A stretch of 44,799 bases of DNA from Amycolatopsis thailandensis (lineage in GTDB: Bacteria > Actinomycetota > Actinomycetes > Mycobacteriales > Pseudonocardiaceae): contig NZ_NMQT01000068.1 in NCBI RefSeq assembly GCF_002234405.1, positions 1 to 44,799 of the forward strand, in the 5' to 3' direction. The translations under genes were made by a program, and so were the position numbers. Under the pieces are notes generated by a model. The model saw nothing but the letters and a program-made list of their open reading frames with translations. It was not told the DNA's origin and did not search any database. Each line of letters begins with the position of its first letter. Position 1 is the first letter of the stretch. Below are positions 30,481-39,023 of this stretch, piece by piece.

Positions 30481-31692
30481 TCAGGTCGGCGGGGTGAGGA
30501 TCTTCACGAGGCCGCCACCGCCGCCCATGCTGATCTTCTGCGAACCGTCGGGGTTGACGTTGTTCGAACCGATGAACTGGCCGTCGCCCGCGTACAGCAC
30601 GACGTGCCCGCCGTTGTTCGAGATCACCACGTCGCCGGGTTTCGCCTGGGAGAGCGGTACCTCTTTCCAGCCGTCCGCTTGGAGGTTGGCCGTCAGGCCC
30701 GCGACCGAGGCGCTGGCCTGGCCCTTGTCGATCAGGCCCGCCGCTTCCAGGCAGCCGGAGACGAAGTTCGCGCAGTTGACGTTGTTGGGCACCCACGACT
30801 GCATGGCGGGCAGCTCACCGCTGCCCTTGAGGTCGCCGGCGTTGCGGCCGAGGAACTTCTCGGCGATCTTGGCCGGGTTGTCGCCCCGCGCGTCGATCGG
30901 CTTGGCGGGCCGCCCGTCGCCCTGGACCCCGGCGACGCCACCGCCACCACCCCCGCCGCCGCCGTGGCCGCCGCCTCCACCGCCGCCGTCCCCGCCGCCA
31001 TGGCTGGGCACGTGGTTGACCGGGGTGGCGTGGACGCTCGACGCGGTGGTCCCGCCGGTGTCGGCGGGCACCAGCTCCAGGAAACCGCCCTCGATCTCCA
31101 GGCCGAGCGGCTTGAGAAGGTCGTCGATCTGCTTCTCGGCGTCGTCCAGCGCCTTCTCGATCTCGTCCTTCTTGCCGTTGGAGTCCTTCTCGTTGAGCTG
31201 CCGGAGCCGCTCGATGTCGGACGCGGCGATGGCGATCTCGTTGTCGTCCTTGGAGCTGTTCTTCCGGCGGCGGGCCGAGTCGATCAGCGCGCGGTTGTCC
31301 GCGTCCTTGTCGTTGGCCTCCTGGGCGAGCTGCGCGACCTTCTTCTTGACGTCGTCCAGGATCTCGGACACGCGCTGGAGGATGTTCTTGGCCGCCTCGG
31401 CCTTGTCGCTGACCTTGTAACTGGCCTTCCCGAGCTTCTCGAGGTGGTCGGCGACGGCGTCGGCGTCCTTGCCCTCCCAGTGGCGCAGGACGTCGTCGCG
31501 GAAGACCTTGAGGTCGTCGCCGAGGTCGTTGGCCCTGGTGGCGGCTCCGCCGACCTTCCTGGCCTGGTCGTTGACCGCGCCCGAGTCGAGCTTCTGCGTC
31601 TGCTGGGCGTGCTTGTCGATGGCGTCCAGCGACTTCGGACGGTCGTGCGACGGGTCGTCGAGCGTGCCCGGATTCCGCTCCGCGGTGGTCAT
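30481..31692 (-). CDS. WXG100/LXG-like protein fused by a poly-Gly linker to a cell-wall amidase-like domain
   Basis: 403 aa from the ATG at 31692 (AGGGGGA upstream). The N-terminal half (1-210) is helical and charged, with VLRHWEGKDADAVADHLEKL resembling the WXG turn, and KNILQRVSEILDDVKKKVAQ forming a coiled coil. Residues 228-250 are almost pure Gly with two His. The C-terminal domain (about 285-400) has the cysteine nucleophile in VNCANFVSGCLEAAG, then AKPGDVVISNNGGHVVLYAG with the His, and an Asn/Asp-bearing IGSNNV. This is the pattern of NlpC/P60, CHAP and Amidase_6 enzymes. There is no signal peptide. With the small WXG-like gene upstream, export by a type VII (ESX) system is likely. 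It may be a cell-wall remodelling enzyme or an antibacterial effector. Confidence 0.85.
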   Translation of the reverse strand: MTTAERNPGTLDDPSHDRPKSLDAIDKHAQQTQKLDSGAVNDQARKVGGAATRANDLGDDLKVFRDDVLRHWEGKDADAVADHLEKLGKASYKVSDKAEAAKNILQRVSEILDDVKKKVAQLAQEANDKDADNRALIDSARRRKNSSKDDNEIAIAASDIERLRQLNEKDSNGKKDEIEKALDDAEKQIDDLLKPLGLEIEGGFLELVPADTGGTTASSVHATPVNHVPSHGGGDGGGGGGGHGGGGGGGGGVAGVQGDGRPAKPIDARGDNPAKIAEKFLGRNAGDLKGSGELPAMQSWVPNNVNCANFVSGCLEAAGLIDKGQASASVAGLTANLQADGWKEVPLSQAKPGDVVISNNGGHVVLYAGDGQFIGSNNVNPDGSQKISMGGGGGLVKILTPPT

Positions 31693-31726
31693 CGGTAAAT
31701 CCCCCTGGTTCCCGTCTTCAGTCCGA

Positions 31727-32041
31727 TCAATCCCGCTCGCGGTCGTTGCCGCGGAGGGTGTGCACACCCGCGGCTTCGTCGTTCCGCATGCGCTGGGCGG
31801 CGTTGGACAGCGCGATGGACGCGGCGTCGACGAGCTTCGAGGCGGCGTCCAGATGCGCGTTCACGCCCTGGTGGAACCCCTTCATCGTCTTGCCCGTGCC
31901 GGCGGCGTTCTTCAGGTCACCGAACGCGCCACCGGGGTCGCCGTCGCCCAGGTCCTTGCTCGTCCCGCTGAAGCCCTCCTTGAGCCCGCCGACCTTCTTG
32001 GCCAACGACGCGATCTGCTCCGGATCGAATCGGCGAGTCAT
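31727..32041 (-). CDS. EspC/WXG100-like small secreted protein
   Basis: 104 aa from the ATG at 32041 (GGAGGGA 7 nt upstream). It is all-helical: TRRFDPEQIASLAKKVGGLK, a Gly/Asp-rich turn (DLGDGDPGGAFGDL) and AHLDAASKLVDAASIALSNA. The size, helix-turn-helix layout and position first in an operon with a WXG-amidase fusion fit the DUF2580/EspC-type substrates of actinobacterial type VII secretion. A strict WXG motif is not present. It probably pairs with the N-terminal helical half of the next protein during export. Gap to that gene is 34 nt. Confidence 0.75.
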   Translation of the reverse strand: MTRRFDPEQIASLAKKVGGLKEGFSGTSKDLGDGDPGGAFGDLKNAAGTGKTMKGFHQGVNAHLDAASKLVDAASIALSNAAQRMRNDEAAGVHTLRGNDRERD

Positions 32042-32421
32042 GGATGATCCCTCCAGTCGTGGCGCCTGCGCCCGCACTTCGTCTGCCCACACAGCTGTAC
32101 CGCGCACCCTATGAGCTCCCGCCCACCCGTGCGCGCCGTTTCCGGAAACGGCGATGCCGCCGTTCGTGTACATCGACGCACCCGGCAGCGTGTCGGTTCC
32201 CCGAAGTCGACCCGAAGATCTTACCTCGCCGACCCCCGCGGACGGCCGGATGCCGACAGCGCCGGAGCCGGGGCGACGCCGTTACTTTCAGTGACCGGTC
32301 TCCACCCGATCGAGTGAGCCATTCTTTTCCGGTATCGAGCCGAAATGGACAGCTTGCGGTCTTCGCCGATTTCCCGTGACCCTTATTGGCACAACTCCTT
32401 CACCGAATGAACGGAGTCACC
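32042..32421. other. Divergent promoter region, no gene
   Basis: About 365 bases between the type VII trio (minus) and the protease gene (plus). No gene or notable repeat seen. It should contain the promoters for both directions. AT-rich patches at 32295-32400 are the most promoter-like. Confidence 0.45.
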
Positions 32422-33150
32422 TTGAAGGTCAGATCCCTGCTGGCGATTTTATTCGTCACGGTGGCGACCACGGTTTCCGGTTTCGCCTCGACGGCGGCCG
32501 GTGCCGAAGGTCCGATAACCTCGATCGTCGGTGGCCGCAAAGCCACCGAGCCCTATCCCTTCGCGGTCTACATCGTCGACGGTTGCACGGGTTCGCTGAT
32601 CAAACCGAACTGGGTGATCACGGCCAAGCACTGCAACCCGGCGGTGAACTCGGTGCGGATAGGGAACAACGACCGGACCAAGGCCAAGAGCGTGAGTGTC
32701 GTCGAGCAGGTCCCTCATCGCTACGCCGACGTGAAGCTGCTGCGGCTGGCCGCGCCGGTGTCGTACGCGCCGATCCGGATCCCCGGCCCCGAGGCCGCCA
32801 CCGTGGGCACCGCCACCCGGCTGCTCGGCTGGGGGCAGACCTGCGACCTTCCCAGCTGCGGCCCGATGTCCATCCACAACAACGAGTTCGACACCTCTGT
32901 CCTCCCGGACAGCAGTTGTTACAAGATCAACGCGGGGCACGAGATCTGCACCGACAACCCGAACGACGGCGGCGACTGCTACGGCGACTCCGGCGGCCCG
33001 CAGATCACGAAGGTCGACGGTGTCTGGAACCTGATCGGCAGCGACAGCCGGGGCACCGGGATCCACTGTGGCGCGAGCCCGTCGATCTATGTCGACCTGA
33101 CCTCGCCGGCTGTCCGCCCTTGGATCGCGGAGACGGTCGGCGGCCTGTAG
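32422..33150 (+). CDS. Secreted trypsin-like (S1) serine protease
   Basis: About 242 aa. I choose the TTG at 32422 because ACGGAG lies 5 nt upstream; an in-frame ATG at 32407 is the alternative. Signal peptide KVRSLLAILFVTVATTVSGF, cleavage near AGA-EG. The start of the mature enzyme is IVGGRKATEPYPF, and the catalytic triad is His in ITAKHC, Asp in YADVKLL, Ser in YGDSGGPQ (about residues 70, 103 and 190). Cys residues are placed as in chymotrypsin-fold enzymes. The propeptide is short. It is followed at 27 nt by a C39-like peptidase gene on the same strand. It likely acts outside the cell; the target is unknown. Confidence 0.92.
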   Translation: MKVRSLLAILFVTVATTVSGFASTAAGAEGPITSIVGGRKATEPYPFAVYIVDGCTGSLIKPNWVITAKHCNPAVNSVRIGNNDRTKAKSVSVVEQVPHRYADVKLLRLAAPVSYAPIRIPGPEAATVGTATRLLGWGQTCDLPSCGPMSIHNNEFDTSVLPDSSCYKINAGHEICTDNPNDGGDCYGDSGGPQITKVDGVWNLIGSDSRGTGIHCGASPSIYVDLTSPAVRPWIAETVGGL

Positions 33151-33177
33151 CCGATTCGCGTGTGGAAGACTGCGCGC

Positions 33178-33783
33178 ATGCCCATTCCGTATTTCTCGCA
33201 ATGGGAATCCCCCGAACTCGTCGCGGCGATCGTCACCGGCGCGATGTCCGCCGCGGACGATCCGCGCTGGGCGGATTCCGGCGCCGTTTCCGCACGGGAA
33301 TACGAATTCTGGTCGTGGCGCGCCTGCGGGATGGCCTGTCTGCGGATGATGCTGGCCCATCGGGGGCAAGAGGTCCCGCCGAGCGTCGAGCTGGCCAAGG
33401 AATGCGAGCGGTTCGGCGGCTACGTGCGGCACGAGACCGGCGTGCACGGCCTGATCTACGCGCCGTTCCTCGGCTGGGCGGCGGACCGGTTCGGGATCGA
33501 CGGCGAGGTGCGGATCGATTTCGGCCTGTCCGAGCTGCGGAGCCTGGTCGCCCAGGGGCACCAGGTGATGGCGTCGGTGCACAAGTCGATCAGGGAGCCG
33601 AAGAGCGAGCCGCCCCGCAAGGGCGGGCATCTGGTGCTGGTCACCGGCGTGACCGAGTCGGGCCTGGTCATGAACAACCCGTCGGGGACCGGCCCGCACG
33701 GCCAGCAAGACGCCTACGTGGACGACGAGGACTTCGCGCGGTTCTACGCCCTGCGCGGCATGGTCTTCGGCCGCGCCGGCTGA
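33178..33783 (+). CDS. C39-like (papain-fold) peptidase, cytosolic
   Basis: 201 aa. It begins MPIPYFSQWESPELVAAIVT. The cysteine nucleophile is probably in WRACGMACLRMML (about 50-58), the His in KGGHLVLVTGV (about 150), and the third residue the Asn/Asp of VMNNPSGTGP (about 168). This is the Peptidase_C39_2/BtrH-like layout. There is no signal peptide or transporter domain, so it is not a bacteriocin exporter. The substrate is unknown; 27 nt separate it from the upstream protease gene, which suggests joint transcription. It is followed by a dispersed repeat at 33870. Confidence 0.8.
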   Translation: MPIPYFSQWESPELVAAIVTGAMSAADDPRWADSGAVSAREYEFWSWRACGMACLRMMLAHRGQEVPPSVELAKECERFGGYVRHETGVHGLIYAPFLGWAADRFGIDGEVRIDFGLSELRSLVAQGHQVMASVHKSIREPKSEPPRKGGHLVLVTGVTESGLVMNNPSGTGPHGQQDAYVDDEDFARFYALRGMVFGRAG

Positions 33784-33869
33784 GGTACAGGTGGTCGTGA
33801 GTGGCGGTTCGGGGTGGAACCAGCCGGGTCTCAGGGACCTGCCAGCCTCTGGCTGCTGTTGTTGACAGT

Positions 33870-34060
33870 CCGGTCCGTGAAGGCCTCCTTACCTACCCTG
33901 AAGGTAGTGAAGGAGGCCTTCACTACCTCCCGGATCGTCACAGACGCCTCGCAAGCACCAGCGGTCACAACGGTTGCGCGTGAAGGCCCCCTAGCCGAGT
34001 ACGTGAAGGCCCCCATCCTTGCGCTAGACGCAGTGAAGGGGGCCTTGATGTACCGCAGGC
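33870..34060 (+). repeat. ~190-bp dispersed repeat, copy 1
   Basis: It starts CCGGTCCGTGAAGGCCTCCT and ends GGCCTTGATGTACCGCAGGC. It contains two internal stems: GTGAAGGCCTCCTT against AAGGAGGCCTTCAC at 33877-33923, and AAGGCCCCCATCC against AAGGGGGCCTT further on. The reverse complement of 44561-44751 matches it along its whole length with only about seven differences. The copies face each other across the biosynthetic arm. Open frames read through it are artefacts of the repeat. Confidence 0.9.
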
Positions 34061-34083
34061 AACCCGTTCGGCCACTGATCAGG

Positions 34084-34647
34084 TCACTTGCGGATCCGGT
34101 GGTCCACGGCCACCCAGTTCGTCTCCCACGTCGTCCCGCCGTCGGCCGAGAACGCCTGCTCGAACCGCGCCTCGTCCGGCCCTGGCCGGAAGATCAGGAA
34201 ACGCACCTTGATCGGACGGCCGCCCAGGGTGTCGTCGCCGCGGAAGTCGCCGACGCCGTCACGGAACCCGCCGTGGACCGACGGGGTGAGCAGGCCGTCG
34301 CGCAGGTTGACGAAGGTCAGGCTCCACCGCTGTGTCCGCGGTTCGTACAACCGCAGGTTGAGCGCGTCGATGCGGCCGTTCGGTCCCGCGACCTCGAACT
34401 CGAGGGCGTTCGCCCGCCGGTCCATGAGCGGGCGCACGGTGCTGGTGCCCGTGAACGGGAGCCACTGGTCCGCGGAGTCCGAAAGCGGTTCGGCGAGGAC
34501 CCGTACGGAGGAGCGCCAGGTGCCGATCTCCCAATCGAAGGCTCGTTGGCCGTCGGGTGACGTCGACGCGTCGCCCGACGCCGCCGTCGCGATCAGCAGG
34601 ACGGCCGAAAGGCACACTGTCAGGATTCGTTTGTATGGCACGGTCAT
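34084..34647 (-). CDS. Secreted protein of unknown function, DUF1579-like
   Basis: 187 aa from the ATG at 34647. The signal peptide is KRILTVCLSAVLLIATAASG. The mature part has FDWEIGTWRSSVRVLAEPL, FTGTSTVRPLMDRRANALEF, LYEPRTQRWSLTFVNL, GGFRDGVGDFRGDDTLGGRP and DGGTTWETNWVAVDHR. The WxxGTW start and the IDALNLRLYEPRTQRW block resemble DUF1579-type lipocalin-like proteins. It is divergently transcribed from an HxlR regulator with only 28 bases between the starts, so the regulator very likely controls it. An ATG at 34854 would overlap the HxlR gene and is rejected. Confidence 0.8.
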   Translation of the reverse strand: MTVPYKRILTVCLSAVLLIATAASGDASTSPDGQRAFDWEIGTWRSSVRVLAEPLSDSADQWLPFTGTSTVRPLMDRRANALEFEVAGPNGRIDALNLRLYEPRTQRWSLTFVNLRDGLLTPSVHGGFRDGVGDFRGDDTLGGRPIKVRFLIFRPGPDEARFEQAFSADGGTTWETNWVAVDHRIRK

Positions 34648-34675
34648 GGTCCGACTATCGGAGCGGAGAACGGCC

Positions 34676-35083
34676 ATGGACAAGAAGGCACCTGCGGGTA
34701 ACCTTTCGCGCCCCAACCCACTGCCCGGCTGCCCGATGGCCGCCGCGTTCGCCGCGATCGGCGGGAAATGGAAACTCACGCTGCTGTACTGGCTCGCCCA
34801 CGGCGAGTCCCATTTCGCCGGTCTTCGCCGCCGGGGCGCGCCGATCACGCCCAAGGTGCTGGCCGAGCAGCTGCGGGAACTCGAAGCCGACGGGCTCGTC
34901 GAACGCGTGGTGACCGGGCCGGTCCCGGCGCGCGTGATCTACCGGCTCACCCCGTACGGGACCACGGTCCTGCCCGTGGTCGAAGAGGTCAGGGTCTGGG
35001 GCGAGGCGCATCTTCGGCACATCCAAGGCGAGGGCGCGCCGAACACGGCGATGGGGTGCGCCGACGCGATCGGTCAGCGGTGA
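34676..35083 (+). CDS. HxlR-family transcriptional regulator
   Basis: 135 aa from the ATG at 34676 (GAGCGGAGAA upstream). The HxlR signature is complete: Cys in LPGCPMAAAFAAIGGKWKL, then TLLYWLAHGESHFAGLRRRG, recognition helix ITPKVLAEQLRELEADGLVE, and wing VPARVIYRLTPYG. HxlR proteins respond to aldehydes, quinones or redox stress through the conserved Cys. Divergent from the secreted DUF1579-like gene. It converges on the DAHP synthase gene (18-base gap), at the border of the biosynthetic arm. Confidence 0.92.
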   Translation: MDKKAPAGNLSRPNPLPGCPMAAAFAAIGGKWKLTLLYWLAHGESHFAGLRRRGAPITPKVLAEQLRELEADGLVERVVTGPVPARVIYRLTPYGTTVLPVVEEVRVWGEAHLRHIQGEGAPNTAMGCADAIGQR

Positions 35084-35101
35084 TCGCCCGAACGTCCAGC
35101 G

Positions 35102-36175
35102 TCACTTCACGGTCCGCCGGGCGGCGGCCGCGACGGCGAGGGTTTCGAGGACCTCCTGGGTGGCGGCGATGTCGATGCAGGCGTCCGTGATCGACTGCCC
35201 GTAGGTGAGCGGCCGGTCGGGGTGGAGGTCCTGGCGGCCCGCCTGGAGGTTGGATTCGACCATGACGCCGACGATCCCGCGCTGGCCGTTCCTGACCTGC
35301 TCGGCGATCTGCTCGGCGACGACGGCCTGCCGGAGGTGGTCCTTGCGGCTGTTGTCGTGGCTGGCGTCGATCACGACGCGGCGCGGCAGACCGGCGTTCT
35401 GCAGGGTGGTGAGCGTCGCGCGGACGGACGCCGGGTTGTGGTTGGGCGCGCTGTTGCCCCCGCGCAGGACGACGTGGCAATCGGGGTTGCCGACGGTGTG
35501 CAGGATGGCGGGCAGGCCGCTGGGGTCGACGCCGGGAACGACGTGGCGCGCCTCGGCGGCGCGGATCGCGTCGACGGCGACGGTGACGTCGCCGTCGCGC
35601 CGGTTCTTGAAGCCGACGGGCATGGACAGACCGCTGGCCAGCATGCGGTGGTTCTGGCTTTCCACCGTCCGGGCGCCGATCGCGCCCCACGAGACAGTGT
35701 CCGCGAGGTACGCCGGAATGGTCGTGTCCAGCCATTCGCACGCGGCGGGCAGGCCACCCTCGGCGAGTTCGAGGAGGAGGTCCCTGGCGATACGCAGGCC
35801 GCGGTTGACGTCACCGGTGCCGTCGAGGTGCGGGTCGTTGATGAGCCCTTTCCAGCCGCCGACCGTACGGGGCTTTTCGAAATAGACGCGCATGACGATC
35901 AGCAGGTCGTTGACGAACCGGCCGGCGAGGGCGGCGAGGCGGTCGGCGTATTCGAGGGCCGCGGCGGGATCGTGGATCGAGCAGGGCCCGGCGATCACGA
36001 GCAGTCTGTCGTCCGTGCCGTCGAGGACGCGGACGACGGCCTCGCGCCCCTGTCGCACCGTGTCGGCCGCGGTGGCGCTGAGCGGGAGTTCGTGGTGCAG
36101 CAGGGCGGGGGTGACCAACGGGACCAGGCGGTCGATGCGCTGGTTGTCGAGATCGACGGCGGCGATGGTTGTCAT
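35102..36175 (-). CDS. dahp: 3-deoxy-7-phosphoheptulonate (DAHP) synthase, class I
   Basis: 357 aa from the ATG at 36175 (MTTIAAVDLDNQRIDRLVPL). Class I motifs: VIAGPCSIHD, MRVYFEKPRTVGGWKG, GARTVESQNHR, VGFKNRRDGD, HVVLRGG with NSAPNHNPASV, VIDASHDNSRKD, GVMVESNLQAGRQ. It condenses phosphoenolpyruvate and erythrose 4-phosphate, the first step of the shikimate pathway. Glycopeptide clusters often carry an extra copy next to dpgABCD to supply aromatic amino acid precursors. Here it lies 180 bases downstream of dpgD on the same strand, probably with its own promoter. Feedback sensitivity cannot be judged by eye. It marks the edge of the cluster. Confidence 0.93.
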   Translation of the reverse strand: MTTIAAVDLDNQRIDRLVPLVTPALLHHELPLSATAADTVRQGREAVVRVLDGTDDRLLVIAGPCSIHDPAAALEYADRLAALAGRFVNDLLIVMRVYFEKPRTVGGWKGLINDPHLDGTGDVNRGLRIARDLLLELAEGGLPAACEWLDTTIPAYLADTVSWGAIGARTVESQNHRMLASGLSMPVGFKNRRDGDVTVAVDAIRAAEARHVVPGVDPSGLPAILHTVGNPDCHVVLRGGNSAPNHNPASVRATLTTLQNAGLPRRVVIDASHDNSRKDHLRQAVVAEQIAEQVRNGQRGIVGVMVESNLQAGRQDLHPDRPLTYGQSITDACIDIAATQEVLETLAVAAAARRTVK

Positions 36176-36355
36176 CACAGGTATCCAGGATTTCTGCCGG
36201 CATCGGGCGAGGGAAAGCCGGGATTTCCCGGCCCGGACGGCGGTCTCGGGTGAACGACGAAGCTCGGGAAAGCCCGGCATCACGTGACGCGAGGGACGTT
36301 ACCGTGATTTCTCTTACGCCGGAATCTTCTGCCATTTGTCACCCGGGGAGAAAAG

Positions 36356-37153
36356 CTAACGCCCGGTCCAAATCGGGTCCCGTTTTTCGGCGAAGGCCCG
36401 GGCGCCTTCGGTCGCGTCCGCGCTCCGCCGTCGCCGTTCTTCCCACGGATACAAGGTTTTGAACGCCTCCTCCAGCGGGACGTCCAGCGATCGCAGCGCG
36501 GCCTCCTTGATCGCACGGACCGAAAGCGGTGCGGCGCGCACGAGACTGTCCGTCCATTCGGCGACACACCGGTCCAGTTCGGCCACCGGCACGACCTCGT
36601 TCACGAGCCCGTATCGGAGCGCGGTCGCCGCGTCCATCCGGCGACCGGTCAGCAGATGGCCCATCGCCACCTTGTGCGGCAGCTGGCGCGGCAACCGGAA
36701 CACTCCCCCGGCCCCGGCGATCAGGCCGAGCCGGACCTCCGGCAGCGCGAAGACCGCGTCCTCGGACGCGATGGCGATGTCGCACGCCAGCATCAATTCG
36801 AACCCGCCGCCCAGCGCGTAACCGTGCACGCGGGCCACCACCGGCTTCGACAGCGTGAACCGGTCGGTCAGCCGCGGATGCCCCGGCTGCCCGCCGCTGC
36901 CGAACGTCGAGGCCTCCACGCCCTCCTCGGTCAGCCGCGCGCGTTCCTTCAGGTCCTGCCCGACGGAGAACGCGCGGTCCCCCGCGCCGGTCAGGACCAC
37001 GGCCCTGACGTCGTCGTCGGCCTCGACGTCGTCCCAGATCCCGGCGAGTTCCGTGTGCATCCGCCGGTCCATCGCGTTCAGCACGCCGGGCCGGTCCATC
37101 GTCACGTAGGCGACGTGGTCCTTCTTTTCGTATCGCACAACGGTTTCGCTCAT
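36356..37153 (-). CDS. dpgD: DpgD, enoyl-CoA hydratase-like enzyme of dihydroxyphenylglycine synthesis
   Basis: 265 aa. Crotonase fold: VAYVTMDRPGVLNAMDRRMH, VVLTGAGDRAFSVGQDLKER, the oxyanion-hole segment RVHGYALGGGFELMLACDIA, EVRLGLIAGAGGVFRLPRQL, GRRMDAATALRYGLVNEVVP. With DpgB it helps DpgA turn its polyketide product into 3,5-dihydroxyphenylacetyl-CoA by dehydration and aromatisation. The ATG at 37153 overlaps the dpgC stop (ATGA). Length and position are normal for the family. In-frame upstream sequence belongs to dpgC in another frame. Confidence 0.93.
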   Translation of the reverse strand: MSETVVRYEKKDHVAYVTMDRPGVLNAMDRRMHTELAGIWDDVEADDDVRAVVLTGAGDRAFSVGQDLKERARLTEEGVEASTFGSGGQPGHPRLTDRFTLSKPVVARVHGYALGGGFELMLACDIAIASEDAVFALPEVRLGLIAGAGGVFRLPRQLPHKVAMGHLLTGRRMDAATALRYGLVNEVVPVAELDRCVAEWTDSLVRAAPLSVRAIKEAALRSLDVPLEEAFKTLYPWEERRRRSADATEGARAFAEKRDPIWTGR

Positions 37154-38364
37154 CGAGCACCCACCGCGAAACCGTCGACCTTGCCGATCACGTCCGCGCC
37201 GTAGATGCGCAAAGCCTGCTGTAGCGCGAATTCGGCGATGTACCGGCGGAATTCCTCCGGCGGTTCCTCGGCCAGGTTCAGCATGCGGCGGTTGGCCACC
37301 ACGGCTTCCCCGTCGAGCCGGGCCAGCGCGCTGTCGATCGCCGTGTCCATCTCTTCCGGCGGGACGACCTCGTCGACGATGGACCGGGCGTCCGGCTCGT
37401 CCGCCCGGAGCTTGCGCCCGCCGAGGATCACCTGCCGGGCCACCCGAGGTCCGGCGATCCGGGACAGCCGGAAGTTCGACACCCCCGGGATGATCCCTTC
37501 CTTGGCCGCGGGCAGGCTGAGGTACGCGTCCGACGCCGCGAGCACGTGGTCGAAGACCAGCAGGAGCTGGGTCCCGCCGCCGATGGCGAAGGAGTCGACG
37601 GCCGCCATCCACGGCTTGTCGGTCAGCCGCGAATGCCACGAGCCGTCCGTGAGCAGGCCGCGGAAGATCTTCTGGATGTAGCCGGTTTCCCGCCGCAGCA
37701 GGAAATCGACGAGCGGGATGTCACCGGAGCTGAGTTTCTTGAGGTTGATCCCCGCGCAGAACACCCGACGTCCCAGATACCGGGGGTGACTCATCACCCC
37801 GCCCCGAAGAAGTCCACTTCGGACGGACGGGTCGAGCAGCGCCAGATCGACAGCGGTCTCCATGTCGTCGACCTGACGGCCGTCCTCGGCGTTCAGGCAG
37901 TCGTCCCGGCACAGGGTCAGGTGCGCGACACCGTCACGGCGTTCCAGCCGGACGGCCTCCATCTCCACGACGCCGGTTTCGAGGAACCCGGGCAGTAGCT
38001 TCAGCGCCCTTTCGGTGGGCCGGAGCATGGCGTCGAGCAGATGCGGACCGGCCTTCGGGGCTCGCAGGATCCCGCGCAGGAAGATGCCCTGGTCGATCTC
38101 GCGCCCTTCCTTTTCCGCCTGGGGCAGGGAACGCTCGGCCGCCATCTGCTCTTCCGAAGGAACCAGGCCGGGACAGGCGAGAGCGGCGGCGCGGACGAGT
38201 TCGTCGATCCGCAGGTATCGCGTCCGGCCATCGGTGAGTCCGGCGTAGATCTCTTCGGCGTGCTCCTCGACGAACGCCGTGCGCAGCGCCCGGATTTCGT
38301 CGTCGACCCGGTGAGCCTCCCCCGCCAGGGCCCGGAGATCGGGCCCTGGCGAAAGAGTCGTCAC
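37150..38364 (-). CDS. dpgC: DpgC, cofactor-independent dioxygenase for dihydroxyphenylglyoxylate
   Basis: 404 aa from a GTG at 38364, overlapping the dpgB stop (GTGA); GGAAG is about 9 nt upstream. N-terminal helical part (LRALAGEAHRVDDEIRALRT ... EGREIDQGIFLRGILRAPKA) followed by a crotonase core: MEAVRLERRDGVAHLTLCRD, RRVFCAGINLKKLSSGDIPL, AAVDSFAIGGGTQLLLVFDH, AAKEGIIPGVSNFRLSRIAG. DpgC uses O2 without metal or flavin to convert 3,5-dihydroxyphenylacetyl-CoA into 3,5-dihydroxyphenylglyoxylate and free CoA. Transamination then gives dihydroxyphenylglycine, but that aminotransferase is not in the window. Confidence 0.94.
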   Translation of the reverse strand: MTTLSPGPDLRALAGEAHRVDDEIRALRTAFVEEHAEEIYAGLTDGRTRYLRIDELVRAAALACPGLVPSEEQMAAERSLPQAEKEGREIDQGIFLRGILRAPKAGPHLLDAMLRPTERALKLLPGFLETGVVEMEAVRLERRDGVAHLTLCRDDCLNAEDGRQVDDMETAVDLALLDPSVRSGLLRGGVMSHPRYLGRRVFCAGINLKKLSSGDIPLVDFLLRRETGYIQKIFRGLLTDGSWHSRLTDKPWMAAVDSFAIGGGTQLLLVFDHVLAASDAYLSLPAAKEGIIPGVSNFRLSRIAGPRVARQVILGGRKLRADEPDARSIVDEVVPPEEMDTAIDSALARLDGEAVVANRRMLNLAEEPPEEFRRYIAEFALQQALRIYGADVIGKVDGFAVGAR

Positions 38365-39023
38365 GACTTGGCTTCCCGACGCAGGGCCCGGTCCGCCGCG
38401 GCCAGGTGCGAACCGAGTGCCTCCTCGAAGGTGGTCGAGCCCGCTTCGAAGATGAGCTGACGGCGGATCGCCGTCTCGGCGCCGTCGGTGACCCCGGCCA
38501 GCTCGGCCAGCGTCTTCGCCGGGTCGTCGGTCACCTCGTCGATCAGGTTGAGGGCAAGCGCGCGCTCGGTGTCGATCGGGGTCCCCAGCAGCACGGCCCG
38601 CCGGATGCCCGCCGCGCCCGCCTGCTTGGTGAGGCGGTACACGGTCATTCCCGGCCAGGAGCCGCCGCCCGCGCTGGACAACCGCAAGCTCGCCCCCGGC
38701 TCGGCGATCCGGACGTCCGCGGCGAGGAGGAGGTCGAGTGCCGTTCCGGCGCACTCGCCGGACGCCACCGCGACGGTGAGCCTGCCGAGCCGTTCGAACC
38801 GGCGGACGACCCGCTCCCATTTGGAGACCAGGCCGACCGTCAGCCCCTTCGCCCAGCCGGCCGGAGGTGCGCCCGTGAGGTGGACCGTGACCGGCCCCGG
38901 CTCACGCCGGTCCTCGGCCCGGTCGCAGAGCGCGTCGATCTCCTCGACCGCCGCGATCGACAGCGGACGGGAACCGTCGAACCGCAGCACCAGGTCGCCG
39001 TTGTCTTCGTTACGCGTCACCAT
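38361..39023 (-). CDS. dpgB: DpgB, crotonase-like helper of DpgA
   Basis: 220 aa. Crotonase-like with RPLSIAAVEEIDALCDRAED, VAVASGECAGTALDLLLAAD, AGGGSWPGMTVYRLTKQAGA, GTPIDTERALALNLIDEVTD. DpgB greatly stimulates DpgA and assists in dehydration of its product. The ATG at 39023 overlaps the dpgA stop by 7 nt; a GTG at 39020 would give the 4-nt overlap seen at the other junctions and is equally likely. Confidence 0.92.
   Translation of the reverse strand: MVTRNEDNGDLVLRFDGSRPLSIAAVEEIDALCDRAEDRREPGPVTVHLTGAPPAGWAKGLTVGLVSKWERVVRRFERLGRLTVAVASGECAGTALDLLLAADVRIAEPGASLRLSSAGGGSWPGMTVYRLTKQAGAAGIRRAVLLGTPIDTERALALNLIDEVTDDPAKTLAELAGVTDGAETAIRRQLIFEAGSTTFEEALGSHLAAADRALRREAKS

Noticed and set aside
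33831..34016. Small ORFs containing EVVKASFTTFRVGKEAFTD, also at 44375-44743
   Set aside because: Both arise from the ~190-bp inverted dispersed repeat, not from a conserved protein.
36176..36355. Copy of the dpgA/evaA motif before the DAHP synthase gene
   Set aside because: Only short fragments (ATCACGGTAACG, TCC) match and with large gaps; not convincing.
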